This document shows, piece after piece, positions 27,410 to 38,389 of a DNA stretch of 64,000 bases (positions are counted from its first letter, which is position 1; each line of letters begins with the position of its first letter). The DNA is from Ferrovibrio sp. (lineage in GTDB: Bacteria; Pseudomonadota; Alphaproteobacteria; Ferrovibrionales; Ferrovibrionaceae). A program made the position numbers and the translations under genes. The DNA is taken from NCBI GenBank assembly GCA_017991315.1, contig JAGOQS010000001.1:930001-994000 (forward strand), read 5' to 3'. The notes beneath the pieces are model-generated. The model ran no database searches. It was not told where the DNA came from and worked only from the letters and a program-made list of their open reading frames with translations.

Positions 27410-29464
27410 ATGCCGACTTTGACCATCGACGGCATCCAGGTAACGGTCGAGCCCGGCACCACCGTGCTGCAGGCCTGCGAACTGGCCGGCAAGGAAATCC
27501 CGCGCTTCTGCTACCACGAACGCCTAAGCATCGCCGGCAATTGCCGCATGTGCCTGGTGGAACAGGAGAAGGCGCCGAAGCCGATCGCCTCCTGCGCCAT
27601 GCCGGCCGCCGATGGCATGGTGATCAAGACCGACACGCCGCTGGTGAAGAAGGCGCGTGAAGGCGTGATGGAATTCCTGCTGATCAACCACCCGCTGGAT
27701 TGCCCGATCTGCGATCAGGGCGGCGAGTGCGACCTGCAGGACCAGTCGATGGGCTATGGCAAGGGCGCCTCGCGCTACGACGAGCATAAGCGCGCGGTGA
27801 AGGACAAGAATATGGGTCCGCTGGTGGCTACCACCATGACCCGCTGCATCCATTGCACCCGCTGTGTCCGCTTCGCCACCGAAATCGCCGGCGTGCCCGA
27901 TCTCGGTGCCATTGGCCGTGGCGAGGATACCGAGATCACCACCTATCTCGAGAAGGCCTTCGCCTCCGAGCTTTCCGGCAACGTGATCGATCTCTGCCCG
28001 GTCGGCGCGCTGACCTCGAAGCCTTATGCCTTCACCGCCCGTTCCTGGGAATTGCGCAAGACCGAGAGCGTCGATGCCATGGACGCGCTGGGCAGCAATG
28101 TCCGCATCGACGTGCGTGGCCGTGAAGTGATGCGCGTGCTGCCGCGCCTGAATGAAGCGGTGAACGAGGAATGGATTTCCGACAAGACCCGCTTCGCCTA
28201 TGACGGCCTGAAGAAGCGCCGCATCGACCAGCCCTATGTGCGGGTGAACGGCAAGCTGCAGCCGGCGACCTGGAACGAGGCGTTTGCCGCTGTTGCCGCC
28301 GGCCTCAAGGGCCTCTCTGGCAGCGAGATTGCTGCCGTGGCCGGCGATATGGCCTGCGCCGAAAGCGTGATGGCGCTGAAGGACCTGCTTGGCAAGCTTG
28401 GCTCGACTTTGACCGAATGCCGCCAGGATGGCGCGAAGGTGGACCCGGCCAACCGCGCCAGCTACCTGTTCAACTCAGGCATTGCCGGCATCGACCAGGC
28501 CGATGCGATCCTCATTGTCGGCAGCAACCCGCGCAAGGAAGCCGCCGTGCTGAACGCGCGGCTGCGCAAACGCTATCTGCGCGGCAACGTCAAGATCGCG
28601 GTGATCGGCGAAGCCGCCGACCTTACCTACAAGTATGAGCATCTCGGCACCGGTCCGATGACGCTGAAGGCCATCGCCGATGGTAGCCACGCTTTCGCTG
28701 ATGTGTTGAAGAATGCCAAGAATCCGCTGCTGATCCTGGGGCAGGGCGCTGTGGCCCGCACTGACGGCGATGTGGTGCTCGGCCTGGCCTGGCAGGTGGC
28801 GGATCGCTGCGGCCTGGTGAAGGATGGCTGGAACGGTTTCTCCGTGCTGCATACGGCGGCTGGTCGTGTCGGCGCGCTCGACCTCGGCTTCGCGACGGCA
28901 GGCGGCATCGACAGCATTCTCGCCGGCACGCAGTCCGGCGCCATCAAGGCGCTTTACCTGCTCGGCGCCGATGAATTCGACACCGCCAAGATCGGCAATG
29001 CCTTCGTGGTCTACCAGGGCAGCCATGGCGATGCCGGTGCGCGCCGCGCCAATGTGGTGCTGCCGGGCGTGGCCTATACCGAGAAGGATGCGATCTGGGT
29101 CAACACCGAGGGCCGCGTGCAGCTCGGTCGCCGCGCCGCTGCGGCGCCCGGCGATGCCCGCGAGGATTGGGCGATCCTGCGTGCGCTCTCCGAAGTACTG
29201 GGCCAGAAGCTGCCCTATGACAATCAGGGCGCGCTGCGCCGCCGCATCTTGGAAGTGGCGCCGCATTTCGGCGCTGTCGACCGCATCACCCCGGCGGCCT
29301 GGGGCGTGTTCGGCGTCAACGGCATACCGAATGATGTGCCGTTTGCTTCGACTGTGGCCGATTTCTACCTCACCAACCCGATCGCCCGCGCCTCGACCAC
29401 CATGGCCGAGTGTTCTGCGGTGATGCGCGGCGAAACCCTGGCGATGACGGGCTCCGATGACTGA
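27410..29464 (+). CDS. nuoG: NADH-quinone oxidoreductase subunit G
   Basis: This is a 684-residue 75-kDa-type subunit, normal for alphaproteobacteria. The N-terminal ferredoxin domain binds [2Fe-2S] N1b ([15 protein letters not shown]), then N5 and N4 ([25 protein letters not shown]). The C-terminal two thirds is the degenerate molybdopterin-oxidoreductase domain, which has lost its cofactor. It overlaps nuoH by eight bases. Confidence 0.96.
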   Translation: MPTLTIDGIQVTVEPGTTVLQACELAGKEIPRFCYHERLSIAGNCRMCLVEQEKAPKPIASCAMPAADGMVIKTDTPLVKKAREGVMEFLLINHPLDCPICDQGGECDLQDQSMGYGKGASRYDEHKRAVKDKNMGPLVATTMTRCIHCTRCVRFATEIAGVPDLGAIGRGEDTEITTYLEKAFASELSGNVIDLCPVGALTSKPYAFTARSWELRKTESVDAMDALGSNVRIDVRGREVMRVLPRLNEAVNEEWISDKTRFAYDGLKKRRIDQPYVRVNGKLQPATWNEAFAAVAAGLKGLSGSEIAAVAGDMACAESVMALKDLLGKLGSTLTECRQDGAKVDPANRASYLFNSGIAGIDQADAILIVGSNPRKEAAVLNARLRKRYLRGNVKIAVIGEAADLTYKYEHLGTGPMTLKAIADGSHAFADVLKNAKNPLLILGQGAVARTDGDVVLGLAWQVADRCGLVKDGWNGFSVLHTAAGRVGALDLGFATAGGIDSILAGTQSGAIKALYLLGADEFDTAKIGNAFVVYQGSHGDAGARRANVVLPGVAYTEKDAIWVNTEGRVQLGRRAAAAPGDAREDWAILRALSEVLGQKLPYDNQGALRRRILEVAPHFGAVDRITPAAWGVFGVNGIPNDVPFASTVADFYLTNPIARASTTMAECSAVMRGETLAMTGSDD

Positions 29465-30488
29465 TACGCTGTTTCAGACTCTGTGGCAGGGCTATATCTG
29501 GCCGGGTGGCCTGATTCTGGCCAACATCCTGGCGCTGGTGGTGCCGCTGCTGATTGCGGTCGCCTACCTCACGCTGATGGAGCGCAAGGTGCTGGCTGCC
29601 ATGCAGCTCCGCATGGGCCCGAACGTGGTCGGCCCCTTCGGCCTGCTGCAGCCTTTCGCCGATGCCGTGAAGCTGATCTTCAAGGAACCGATCATCCCGT
29701 CGGGCGCCAACAAGATCCTGTTCATCCTGGCGCCGTGCCTCACCTTCATTCTCGCGCTGATCGCCTGGGCTGTGATTCCGGTGGCGGAAGGCTGGGTGAT
29801 CTCGAATATCAATGTCGGCGTGCTCTACCTGTTTGCGATTTCCTCGCTCGGCGTCTACGGCATCATCATCGCCGGCTGGGCCTCGAATTCGCGCTATGCC
29901 TTCCTTGGCGCGCTGCGTTCCTCGGCGCAGATGGTGTCTTACGAAGTCTCCATGGGCTTCGTCATCATCACCGTGCTGCTTTGCGTCGGTTCGCTGAACC
30001 TCACCGCCATTGTCGAAGCCCAGCGCACGGTGTGGTTTGCCATCCCGCTGCTGCCGATGTTCGTGATCTTCTTCATCTCGACGCTGGCCGAGACCAACCG
30101 GCATCCGTTCGATCTGCCGGAAGCGGAAGCCGAACTCGTTGCCGGCTATCAGGTGGAATATTCGTCGATGCACTTCGCCCTGTTCTTCCTGGGCGAATAC
30201 GCGAACATGATCCTGATGTGCGGCATGACCACGATCCTGTTCCTCGGTGGCTGGCTGCCGCCGTTCAACGTCGCGCCCTTCACCTGGGTGCCGGGGATCG
30301 TCTGGTTCTTCCTCAAGATTTTCATCCTGCTGTTCATCTTCATCTGGATCCGCGCCGCGCTGCCGCGCTACCGCTACGACCAGTTGATGCGGCTGGGCTG
30401 GAAGGTGTTCCTGCCGATCTCGCTGTTCTGGGTGATCGCGACCGCCGGTGTGCTGGTTGCCTTCGACCTCCTGCCGAAAGGGATGTAA
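29457..30488 (+). CDS. nuoH: NADH-quinone oxidoreductase subunit H
   Basis: This 343-residue membrane subunit forms the quinone entry site and the E-channel. It has eight or so helices; key segments are [33 protein letters not shown] and [20 protein letters not shown], whose acidic residues carry the coupling charge. Start ATG 29457 overlaps the nuoG end. Confidence 0.96.
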   Translation: MTDTLFQTLWQGYIWPGGLILANILALVVPLLIAVAYLTLMERKVLAAMQLRMGPNVVGPFGLLQPFADAVKLIFKEPIIPSGANKILFILAPCLTFILALIAWAVIPVAEGWVISNINVGVLYLFAISSLGVYGIIIAGWASNSRYAFLGALRSSAQMVSYEVSMGFVIITVLLCVGSLNLTAIVEAQRTVWFAIPLLPMFVIFFISTLAETNRHPFDLPEAEAELVAGYQVEYSSMHFALFFLGEYANMILMCGMTTILFLGGWLPPFNVAPFTWVPGIVWFFLKIFILLFIFIWIRAALPRYRYDQLMRLGWKVFLPISLFWVIATAGVLVAFDLLPKGM

Positions 30489-30491
30489 GCC

Positions 30492-30980
30492 ATGGCACTG
30501 CTCGATCGCGGCGCCCGCGCCATCTTCCTCACCGAAATGCTCGGTGGCCTGTGGCTGACCTTCAAGTACATGTTCCGGCCGCGCGCCACCCTGAACTACC
30601 CCTATGAGAAGGGGCCGCTGAGCCCGCGTTTCCGCGGCGAGCATGCGCTGCGCCGCTATGCCAATGGCGAGGAACGCTGCATCGCGTGCAAGCTCTGCGA
30701 GGCGATCTGCCCGGCCCAGGCCATCACCATCGAGGCCGAGCCGCGCGACGATGGTTCGCGCCGCACCACGCGTTATGACATCGACATGACCAAGTGCATC
30801 TATTGCGGCTTCTGCCAGGAAGCCTGCCCGGTGGATGCCATCGTCGAGGGTCCGAATTTTGAGTTCGCCACCGAAACCCGCGAGGAGCTGTTCTATGACA
30901 AGAACAAGCTGCTGGCGAATGGCGAGCGCTGGGAATACGAAATCGCGCGCAATATCGCCGCCGATGCGCCTTACCGGTGA
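30492..30980 (+). CDS. nuoI: NADH-quinone oxidoreductase subunit I
   Basis: This is a 162-residue 8Fe ferredoxin-type subunit. Both [4Fe-4S] motifs for N6a and N6b are complete: [16 protein letters not shown] and [16 protein letters not shown]. The N-terminal amphipathic segment [17 protein letters not shown] anchors it to the membrane arm. It lies three bases after nuoH. Confidence 0.97.
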   Translation: MALLDRGARAIFLTEMLGGLWLTFKYMFRPRATLNYPYEKGPLSPRFRGEHALRRYANGEERCIACKLCEAICPAQAITIEAEPRDDGSRRTTRYDIDMTKCIYCGFCQEACPVDAIVEGPNFEFATETREELFYDKNKLLANGERWEYEIARNIAADAPYR

Positions 30981-31009
30981 AGAGCAGCGACGGGCGAGGG
31001 GGATAGAGT

Positions 31010-31621
31010 ATGATCGTACAGGCCTTGGCCTTCTATCTGTTCGCGGCCATCACGGTGGCCAGCGGCGTCATGGTGATCGCGGCGCGCAATCCCGTGCATA
31101 GCGTGCTGTTCCTGATCCTGGCTTTCTTCAATGCCGCCGGCCTGTTCGTGCTGATGGGCGCTGAATTCCTGGCGATGATCCTGGTCATCGTCTATGTCGG
31201 CGCCGTGGCGGTGCTGTTCCTGTTCGTGGTGATGATGCTGGACATCAACTTCACCGAACTGCGCCAGGGCTTCCTGCAATACCTGCCGGTCGGCGCGCTG
31301 ATCGGCCTTGTGCTGCTGGTGGAACTGATCCTGGTGCTGGGTGGCCTGGTCGCCGTGCCGCAGACCGCGCCGGCACTGCTGCCGATCCCCGATCCGGCCA
31401 AGGTGCATAACACCGCCGCCTTGGGGCAGGTGCTCTATACCAAGTACATCTATCTGTTCCAGGGCTCCGGCCTGATCCTGCTGGTGGCCATGATCGGCGC
31501 CATCGTGCTGACCCTGCGCCATCGCCCGGGTGTGCGTCGCCAGGATATCGGCGTGCAGGTCGGCCGCCGCCGCGACGAGGCGGTGGATGTCCGCAAGGTC
31601 GAGCCGCGGAAGGGAATCTGA
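31010..31621 (+). CDS. nuoJ: NADH-quinone oxidoreductase subunit J
   Basis: This is a 203-residue membrane subunit with five helices. The conserved third helix contains [23 protein letters not shown] (two parts), where a pi-bulge and glycines act in coupling. The C-terminal 35 residues are charged ([18 protein letters not shown]). A GGGCGAGGGGG ribosome site precedes ATG 31010. Confidence 0.95.
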   Translation: MIVQALAFYLFAAITVASGVMVIAARNPVHSVLFLILAFFNAAGLFVLMGAEFLAMILVIVYVGAVAVLFLFVVMMLDINFTELRQGFLQYLPVGALIGLVLLVELILVLGGLVAVPQTAPALLPIPDPAKVHNTAALGQVLYTKYIYLFQGSGLILLVAMIGAIVLTLRHRPGVRRQDIGVQVGRRRDEAVDVRKVEPRKGI

Positions 31622-31623
31622 TC

Positions 31624-31935
31624 ATGCTGACCATCGGCCTTGGCCATTACCTCACCGTTGCCGCCATCCTGTTCACGCTCGGCATCTTCGGCATCTTCCT
31701 CAACCGGAAGAACGTCATCATCATCCTGATGTCGGTCGAACTGATGCTGCTGGCGGTGAATATCAACCTGGTGGCTTTCTCCACCCATTTGCAGGATCTG
31801 GTCGGCCAGGTCTTCGCCCTGTTCGTGCTCACCGTGGCAGCGGGCGAGGCGGCGATCGGCCTGGCGATCCTGGTGATCTATTTCCGCAACCGCGGCTCCA
31901 TCGCGGTTGAGGACATCAACATGATGAAGGGCTGA
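31624..31935 (+). CDS. nuoK: NADH-quinone oxidoreductase subunit K
   Basis: This is a 103-residue three-helix subunit related to MrpC. The two buried glutamates are in [18 protein letters not shown] and [19 protein letters not shown]. It follows nuoJ after two bases. The size is standard. Confidence 0.96.
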   Translation: MLTIGLGHYLTVAAILFTLGIFGIFLNRKNVIIILMSVELMLLAVNINLVAFSTHLQDLVGQVFALFVLTVAAGEAAIGLAILVIYFRNRGSIAVEDINMMKG

Positions 31936-31943
31936 GGCCAGCG

Positions 31944-33884
31944 ATGACGATGTATCATCTGATCGTTTTCCTGCCGCTTCTGGCCGCGATCATCGGCGGT
32001 TTGGGCGGCCGGCGCATCGGCGATGCGGCCGCCATGGCGGTGACCACCGGCGCGGTCTGCGTCTCGGCCATCCTGTCCTGGTTCGCCTTCTACTCGGTGA
32101 TCTACAAGGGCGGCTCCACCAATGTGGTGGTGCTGCACTGGATCAGCTCCGGCGCCTTCGTGGTTGACTGGGCGCTGAAGATCGACCAACTCACCGCCGT
32201 GATGCTGGTGGTGGTCAACACCGTGTCCGCCCTGGTGCATATCTATTCGATCGGCTACATGAGCCACGATCCGCACCGCGCCCGCTTCTTCTCGTATCTG
32301 TCGCTGTTCACCTTCGCCATGCTGATGCTGGTGACGTCGGACAACTTCGTGCAGCTCTATTTCGGCTGGGAAGGTGTCGGTCTGGCCTCCTACCTGCTGA
32401 TCGGCTTCTGGTTCAAGAAGCCGTCCGCCAATGCCGCCGCGATCAAGGCCTTCGTGGTCAATCGCGTCGGCGATTTCGGCTTCGCGCTCGGCATCATGTG
32501 CCTGTTCTGGGCCACCGGCTCGGTGGCTTTCGACACCGTGTTCAAGGCGGCGCCGGATCTCGCCGGCAAGACCTTCCATTTCCTGTGGAAGGACTGGGAC
32601 ATCCTCACCGTCGGCACCTTCCTGCTGTTCCTCGGCGCCATGGGCAAGTCGGCCCAGCTTGGCCTGCACACCTGGCTGCCGGATGCCATGGAAGGCCCGA
32701 CCCCGGTTTCGGCGCTGATCCATGCCGCCACCATGGTCACCGCCGGCGTCTTCATGGTCGCGCGCTGCTCGCCGATCTTCGAATACGCCCCGGCAACGCT
32801 GCAATTCGTCACCATCGTCGGCGCCACCACGGCGTTCTTCGCCGCCACGGTCGGTCTGGCTCAGAATGACATCAAGCGCGTCATCGCCTATTCGACCTGC
32901 TCGCAGCTCGGCTACATGTTCTTCGCGCTCGGTGTCTCTGCCTATCCGGCGGCGATCTTCCACCTGTTCACCCATGCCTTCTTCAAGGCGCTATTGTTCC
33001 TGGGTGCCGGCTCGGTGATCCATGCTGTGGATGGCCAGCAGGACATGCGCCACATGGGCGGCCTGTGGAAGCATATCAAGGTGACCTATGCGATGATGTG
33101 GATCGGCAGCCTGGCATTGGCCGGTTTCCCGATCTTTGCCGGCTATTATTCCAAGGATATGATCCTGGAAGCCGCCTTCGGCGTCGGCACCGGCGTCGGC
33201 CAGTATGCCTATATCATGGGTATGGCGGCGGCGATCCTCACCGCCTTCTATTCCTGGCGCCTGATCTTCATGACCTTCCATGGCGAGCCGCGCGCGGATC
33301 ATCATGTGATGGAGCATGTGCATGAAAGCCCGATGGTGATGCTGTTCCCGCTCTTCGTGCTGGCTTTCGGCGCGGTCTTCGCGGGCATCACCTTCTACAA
33401 TGGCTTCGTCGGCCACCATTGGCAGGAATTCTGGGGCAATGCCATTCTGGTGCTGCCGGCTAACAAGGCGATGGAAAACGCTCATCACGTGCCATTCCTG
33501 GTCAAGGTCGGCCCGATCATCGTCGGCGTCATCGGCATCGCGGTGGCCTGGTGGGCCTATGTCCGCGACACCACCATTCCTACCGCCGTGGCCAAGCAGC
33601 AGCACATGCTTTACAGCTTCCTGCTCAACAAGTGGTATTTCGACGAACTGTATAACTTCATCTTCGTCCGTCCTGCGTTGTGGCTCGGCCGTGTGCTATG
33701 GAAGGGCGGCGATGGCCGCATCATCGATGGCCTGGGGCCGAATGGCTTTGCCGCCACGGTAGCGAAGCTGGCCAAGCGCGCCAGCGTGCTGCAGACCGGC
33801 TATGTCTACCACTACGCCTTCGCCATGCTGATCGGCGTGGCGGCCCTGGTCACTTACTTCTTCACCAAGCTCGGGGCGCACTGA
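31944..33884 (+). CDS. nuoL: NADH-quinone oxidoreductase subunit L
   Basis: This 646-residue subunit is the distal antiporter-like proton channel with the long lateral helix at its C-terminus. Conserved parts are [53 protein letters not shown] (in parts) and the lysine in the central channel region [16 protein letters not shown]. It is followed two bases later by nuoM. Confidence 0.96.
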   Translation: MTMYHLIVFLPLLAAIIGGLGGRRIGDAAAMAVTTGAVCVSAILSWFAFYSVIYKGGSTNVVVLHWISSGAFVVDWALKIDQLTAVMLVVVNTVSALVHIYSIGYMSHDPHRARFFSYLSLFTFAMLMLVTSDNFVQLYFGWEGVGLASYLLIGFWFKKPSANAAAIKAFVVNRVGDFGFALGIMCLFWATGSVAFDTVFKAAPDLAGKTFHFLWKDWDILTVGTFLLFLGAMGKSAQLGLHTWLPDAMEGPTPVSALIHAATMVTAGVFMVARCSPIFEYAPATLQFVTIVGATTAFFAATVGLAQNDIKRVIAYSTCSQLGYMFFALGVSAYPAAIFHLFTHAFFKALLFLGAGSVIHAVDGQQDMRHMGGLWKHIKVTYAMMWIGSLALAGFPIFAGYYSKDMILEAAFGVGTGVGQYAYIMGMAAAILTAFYSWRLIFMTFHGEPRADHHVMEHVHESPMVMLFPLFVLAFGAVFAGITFYNGFVGHHWQEFWGNAILVLPANKAMENAHHVPFLVKVGPIIVGVIGIAVAWWAYVRDTTIPTAVAKQQHMLYSFLLNKWYFDELYNFIFVRPALWLGRVLWKGGDGRIIDGLGPNGFAATVAKLAKRASVLQTGYVYHYAFAMLIGVAALVTYFFTKLGAH

Positions 33885-33885
33885 G

Positions 33886-35394
33886 ATGTCCGGTATGCCG
33901 CTCCTCTCCATCGTCACCTTCCTGCCGCTGGTCGGCGCCGCCTTCATCCTGCTCGCGCGCGGGCCGGAAGAGATCGTCGCCCGCAATGCCCGCAACGCGG
34001 CTTTGTGGACCACGGTGATCACCTTCGCGGTGTCGCTGCTGATCTGGATCAACTTCGACAACTCGACCTCGGCCTTCCAATTCGTGGAAAAGCACGAATG
34101 GCTCGGCGCCGGGATCAACTACCATATGGGCGTGGACGGCATTTCGATGCTGTTCGTGATCCTCACCACCTTCCTGATGCCGCTCTGCATCCTGGCTTCC
34201 TGGGAAGCCATCGAGCATCGCGTCAAGGAGTACATGCTCGCCTTCCTGGTGATGGAAACCCTGATGATCGGCGTGTTCTGCGCGCTCGATCTGGTGCTGT
34301 TCTATCTGTTCTTCGAAGCAGGCCTGATCCCGATGTTCCTGATCATCGGCATCTGGGGCGGCAAGAACCGCATCTATGCCACCTTCAAGTTCTTCCTCTA
34401 CACGCTGCTTGGTTCGCTGCTGCTGCTGCTGGCGCTGCTCTACATGTACTTCAAGGCCGGGACGACCGATATTCCGACCCTGATGGCCTTCCGCTTCGAT
34501 GCGGATGTGCAGAAGTGGCTGTGGCTGGCCTTCTTCGCCTCCTTCGCCGTGAAGGTGCCGATGTGGCCGGTACATACCTGGCTGCCCGATGCCCACGTGG
34601 AAGCACCGACCGCCGGTTCCGTGATCCTGGCCGGCGTGCTGCTGAAGATGGGCGGTTACGGTTTCATCCGTTTCTCGATCCCGATGTTCCCGGATGCCAG
34701 CGTGTATTTCACGCCGCTGGTCTTCGCCTTCTCGGTCATTGCCATCGTCTATACTTCGCTGGTGGCCCTGGTGCAGGAGGATATGAAGAAGCTGATCGCC
34801 TATTCCTCGGTGGCGCATATGGGATTCGTCACCATGGGCACGTTCAGCCTCACCATGCAGGGCGTGCAGGGCGCGATCTTCCAGATGCTCAGCCACGGCA
34901 TCGTCTCGGGCGCACTGTTCCTTTGCGTCGGTGTGGTCTATGACCGTCTGCATACCCGCGAGATTTCGCGTTACGGCGGTCTGGCCAACAACATGCCGAA
35001 ATACGCCGTGGTGTTCATGCTGTTCACCATGGCCAATGTCGGCCTGCCGGGCACCGCCGGCTTCGTCGGCGAAATGCTCACCCTGGTCGGTGCCTTCAAG
35101 GCCAATACCTGGGTGGCCTTGATCGCCACCTCCGGCGTGATCCTCTCGGCCGCCTATGCTCTGTGGCTCTATCGCCGCGTGGTATTCGGCGAACTGACCA
35201 AGGATGACGTGAAGTCGATGCTCGATCTCAGCCCGCGCGAGATCGCCACGCTGGCGCCGCTGGTGGTGCTGGCGCTGTGGATGGGCATCTATCCCGGCCC
35301 GTTCCTCGATGTGATGGCGGTGTCGGTGAAGAACCTGTTGGATCAGCATCAAACCGCGCTGGCCGCCGTCAAGGCGGCGGTGGCGGCCCGCTAG
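33886..35394 (+). CDS. nuoM: NADH-quinone oxidoreductase subunit M
   Basis: This 502-residue antiporter-like subunit has about 14 helices. Channel motifs include [40 protein letters not shown] and [17 protein letters not shown]. It translocates protons together with NuoL and NuoN. Confidence 0.96.
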   Translation: MSGMPLLSIVTFLPLVGAAFILLARGPEEIVARNARNAALWTTVITFAVSLLIWINFDNSTSAFQFVEKHEWLGAGINYHMGVDGISMLFVILTTFLMPLCILASWEAIEHRVKEYMLAFLVMETLMIGVFCALDLVLFYLFFEAGLIPMFLIIGIWGGKNRIYATFKFFLYTLLGSLLLLLALLYMYFKAGTTDIPTLMAFRFDADVQKWLWLAFFASFAVKVPMWPVHTWLPDAHVEAPTAGSVILAGVLLKMGGYGFIRFSIPMFPDASVYFTPLVFAFSVIAIVYTSLVALVQEDMKKLIAYSSVAHMGFVTMGTFSLTMQGVQGAIFQMLSHGIVSGALFLCVGVVYDRLHTREISRYGGLANNMPKYAVVFMLFTMANVGLPGTAGFVGEMLTLVGAFKANTWVALIATSGVILSAAYALWLYRRVVFGELTKDDVKSMLDLSPREIATLAPLVVLALWMGIYPGPFLDVMAVSVKNLLDQHQTALAAVKAAVAAR

Positions 35395-35405
35395 GAGTTG
35401 GCATC

Positions 35406-36845
35406 GTGACTTTCGCTTCGCTCGCTCCCGCCTATCCGGAACTCTGGCTCAGCGTTGCCGCCATGGCCTTGCTGCTGCTCGGCGTATTCAAGGGTGAGGG
35501 TTCCACCCGCCTGGTCGCCTGGCTCAGCGTCGCCGCCTGCGCCATCGCCGTGCTGCTGATCCTGCAGCAGCCGTCCGGCCCGCGCCCGGCCTTCGAGAAC
35601 CTGTTCATCGCCGATGGCTTCGCACGTTTCGCCAAGGTGCTGATCCTGATCGGCTCCGGCTTCGCCATCGTGCAGTCGCTCGGCTATATCCGGCATCACC
35701 GCATGGATCGCTTCGAGTATCCGGTGATCGTGCTGCTGGCCACCATCGGCATGATGATGATGGTGTCGGCCAACGACCTGATTGCGCTCTATCTCGGCCT
35801 CGAATTGCAGAGCCTGTCGCTCTACATCCTCGCCGGCTTCAAGCGTGATTCCGCCCGTGCCACCGAGGCCGGCCTGAAGTATTTCGTGCTCGGTGCGCTG
35901 TCGTCCGGCATGCTGCTCTATGGTTCGTCGCTGATCTATGGCTTCACCGGCGCCACCGGCTTCACCGATATCGCCGCCGCCCTGAAGGGCAGCCAAGGGG
36001 CTTCGATCGGTCTGATCATCGGCATCGTGTTCCTGGCCGCCGGCCTGGCCTTCAAGGTTTCCGCCGTGCCGTTCCACATGTGGGTGCCGGACGTCTATGA
36101 AGGTGCGCCGACCCCCGTCACGGCCTTCTTCGCCGTGGCGCCGAAGATCGCCGCCATGGCGTTGTTCTGCCGCGCGCTGCTCACGCCGTTCGGCGGCATT
36201 TCCGGCGACTGGCAGCAGATCATCATTGTCATCAGTGCGCTTTCCATGGTGCTGGGTGCCTTCGCCGCCATTGCGCAGTCGAATATCAAGCGCCTGATGG
36301 CCTATTCCTCCATCGGCCATGTCGGCTATGCCCTGCTCGGCCTCGCTGCCGGCACGGAAGAGGGCGTGCGCGGCGTGCTGATCTATCTCGCCATCTATCT
36401 GGCGATGAACGTCGGCACCTTTGCCTGCATCCTCTCCATGCGTCAGCGCGACCGCATGGTGGAAGGCGTCTCCGATCTCGCCGGCCTGGGCAAGACCCAT
36501 CCCGGCATGGCTTTGCTGCTGGCCGGCTTCATGTTCTCGCTTGCTGGTGTGCCGCCGCTCGCCGGCTTCTTCGGCAAGTTCTATGTCGTGATGGCGGCAA
36601 TCAACGCCCAGCTCTATGTGCTGGCGGTGATCGGCATGCTCTCCAGCGTCGTCGGGGCCTATTACTATCTCCGCATCGTCAAGGTGATGTATTTCGACGA
36701 GGCTTCCGAGCCGCTGGCCAAGCCGGTGCGTACCGAACTCGGCGCCGTCATGGGCATCACCGGCCTGTTCACGCTGCTCTACTTCGTCTATCCGGCTCCG
36801 CTGGTGACGGCTGCGGGCGTCGCCGCCAAGGCGCTGTTCCCGTAA
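35406..36845 (+). CDS. nuoN: NADH-quinone oxidoreductase subunit N
   Basis: This is a 479-residue antiporter-like subunit, the last gene of the complex I operon. The start is GTG at 35406 behind GGAGTTGGC; the longer frame overlaps nuoM. Motifs are [38 protein letters not shown] and [21 protein letters not shown]. It is followed ten bases later by birA, so birA likely belongs to the same transcript. Confidence 0.95.
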   Translation: MTFASLAPAYPELWLSVAAMALLLLGVFKGEGSTRLVAWLSVAACAIAVLLILQQPSGPRPAFENLFIADGFARFAKVLILIGSGFAIVQSLGYIRHHRMDRFEYPVIVLLATIGMMMMVSANDLIALYLGLELQSLSLYILAGFKRDSARATEAGLKYFVLGALSSGMLLYGSSLIYGFTGATGFTDIAAALKGSQGASIGLIIGIVFLAAGLAFKVSAVPFHMWVPDVYEGAPTPVTAFFAVAPKIAAMALFCRALLTPFGGISGDWQQIIIVISALSMVLGAFAAIAQSNIKRLMAYSSIGHVGYALLGLAAGTEEGVRGVLIYLAIYLAMNVGTFACILSMRQRDRMVEGVSDLAGLGKTHPGMALLLAGFMFSLAGVPPLAGFFGKFYVVMAAINAQLYVLAVIGMLSSVVGAYYYLRIVKVMYFDEASEPLAKPVRTELGAVMGITGLFTLLYFVYPAPLVTAAGVAAKALFP

Positions 36846-36854
36846 GGACAGGCA

Positions 36855-37604
36855 TTGCACTGGCGCCCGCTCGGCTTCGCCGAGATCGACAGCACCAACG
36901 AGGAAATCCGCCGCCAGGCCGAGGCCGGGGCGGCGGAAGGATTGGTGGTGACGGCCCGGCGTCAGACCGCAGGGCGCGGGCGCCGTGGCCGTGCCTGGGA
37001 TAGCCCGGAAGGCAATCTCTTCGTCTCTGTGCTGCTGAAGCCACGCCGCCCGGCGCATGAGGCGGCGACGCTTTCCTTCCTGGTCAGCCTCTGCGTTGCC
37101 GAGGCCGTGCTGGAAGCGGCTCCCGCGCTGCAGGGCCGCATTTCCTGCAAATGGCCGAACGATGTGCTGATCGATGGCGCCAAGCTTTCCGGCATCCTGC
37201 TTGAGTCCCGCACCGCTCAAGGGGCTGGCCAAGGTGGCGGCCTGCTGGACCACTTGATCGTCGGCATCGGCGTCAACCTGGTCTGGAACCCGGCCGACAC
37301 GCCTTATCCGGCGACCAATCTTGCCATGCTGGGAGTGGTGGAAACACCGGAAAGCTTCCTGCCGCGACTGCTGGGGCGCCTCGGCTTCTGGTATGATCGC
37401 TGGCAGGACGAAGGTTTCGCCCCGGTGCGCCAGGCCTGGCTCGGTCTGGCCCAGGGTGTTGGCAAGCCGGCCGTGGCGCGGCTTGGAACCGAGGAAGTGC
37501 GCGGCCGCTTCATTGCCCTGGATGAGGGTGGTGGCCTGATCCTGGAACTGGCCGATGGATCTCGCCGCACCATTACTGCCGGTGACGTTTTTCCCGCTGC
37601 TTGA
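36855..37604 (+). CDS. birA: biotin-[acetyl-CoA-carboxylase] ligase
   Basis: This is a 249-residue group I biotin protein ligase: it activates biotin with ATP and attaches it to carboxylase carrier proteins. It lacks the N-terminal DNA-binding domain of E. coli BirA, so it is not a repressor. Motifs are DSTNEE, the biotinyl-AMP loop GRGRRGR (40-46), KWPNDVL (99-105) and K110. The start codon is TTG at 36855 behind AAGGACA. It sits at the end of the nuo operon, its usual place in alphaproteobacteria. Confidence 0.94.
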   Translation: MHWRPLGFAEIDSTNEEIRRQAEAGAAEGLVVTARRQTAGRGRRGRAWDSPEGNLFVSVLLKPRRPAHEAATLSFLVSLCVAEAVLEAAPALQGRISCKWPNDVLIDGAKLSGILLESRTAQGAGQGGGLLDHLIVGIGVNLVWNPADTPYPATNLAMLGVVETPESFLPRLLGRLGFWYDRWQDEGFAPVRQAWLGLAQGVGKPAVARLGTEEVRGRFIALDEGGGLILELADGSRRTITAGDVFPAA

Positions 37605-37616
37605 TAGGAGAGCGAC

Positions 37617-38387
37617 ATGCTGCTCGCGATCAATGCCAACAACACCAACGTCAAATTCGGCGTCATCGATGGCGACCGCATCATTGGCGAATGGCGCCAG
37701 CATACTTCCGCCATGCGCACTGCCGATGAACATGCGGTGTGGCTGCTGCAACTGATGCAGATTGAGGGCATCGACCCCAAGACCGTGCGCGAGGCGATCA
37801 TCGCTTCCGTGGTGCCGCAGGCCACCTTCAACCTGCGCCGTCTCTGCACCCGCTATTTCGATACCGAGCCCTTGGTGCTAGGCGAACCAAACGTGGTCTA
37901 CGGCATCCAGGTGAAGGGCGCCGGTGCCGGCGCCGACCGTATCTGCAACACCATCGGCGCCTCGGTGATGTTTCCCAAGGCGCCGATGGTGATTGTCGAT
38001 TTCGGCACCGCCACTACTTTCGACGTGGTGGATGAGGAGGGCAGCTATTGCGGCGGCGTAATCGCGCCGGGCATCAATCTCTCCATTGAGGCGCTGGTCA
38101 ATGCCACGGCTTTGCTGCCGCGTATCGTGGTGGAGAAGCCGCAGAAGGTGATCGGCCAGACCACGGTGGCCTGCATGCATTCCGGTGTCTTCTGGGGTTA
38201 TGTCGGCCTGATCGAGGGCATCGTGGCGCGCATCAAGAACGAATTCGGCCGGCCGATGCGAGTGATCTCTACCGGCGGCTTGGCGCCGGTATTCGATGGC
38301 GCCACCGATGTGATCGAGCAGATCGTGCCGGATATCACCGTGCGCGGGCTGATCGAGATCAACCGCCGCAGTCGCAAGGCCGCCTGA
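37617..38387 (+). CDS. coaX: type III pantothenate kinase
   Basis: This 256-residue enzyme phosphorylates pantothenate in the first step of CoA synthesis. The pantothenate/catalytic segment GAGADR (catalytic D107) and the phosphate motif DFGTATTFD (128-136) are intact. The first motif, usually D-x-G-N-T/S-N, reads INANNTN: the conserved aspartate is N6 and the glycine is N8. The rest aligns well, so it is probably active, but metal or phosphate binding may differ. It follows birA after 12 bases with GGAGAG as ribosome site. Confidence 0.92.
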   Translation: MLLAINANNTNVKFGVIDGDRIIGEWRQHTSAMRTADEHAVWLLQLMQIEGIDPKTVREAIIASVVPQATFNLRRLCTRYFDTEPLVLGEPNVVYGIQVKGAGAGADRICNTIGASVMFPKAPMVIVDFGTATTFDVVDEEGSYCGGVIAPGINLSIEALVNATALLPRIVVEKPQKVIGQTTVACMHSGVFWGYVGLIEGIVARIKNEFGRPMRVISTGGLAPVFDGATDVIEQIVPDITVRGLIEINRRSRKAA

Positions 38388-38389
38388 TC

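Noticed and set aside
35391-37751. 786-codon antisense frame opposite nuoN, birA and coaX
   Set aside because: It is rich in H, Q and G and crosses three clear genes, so it is a codon-bias shadow.
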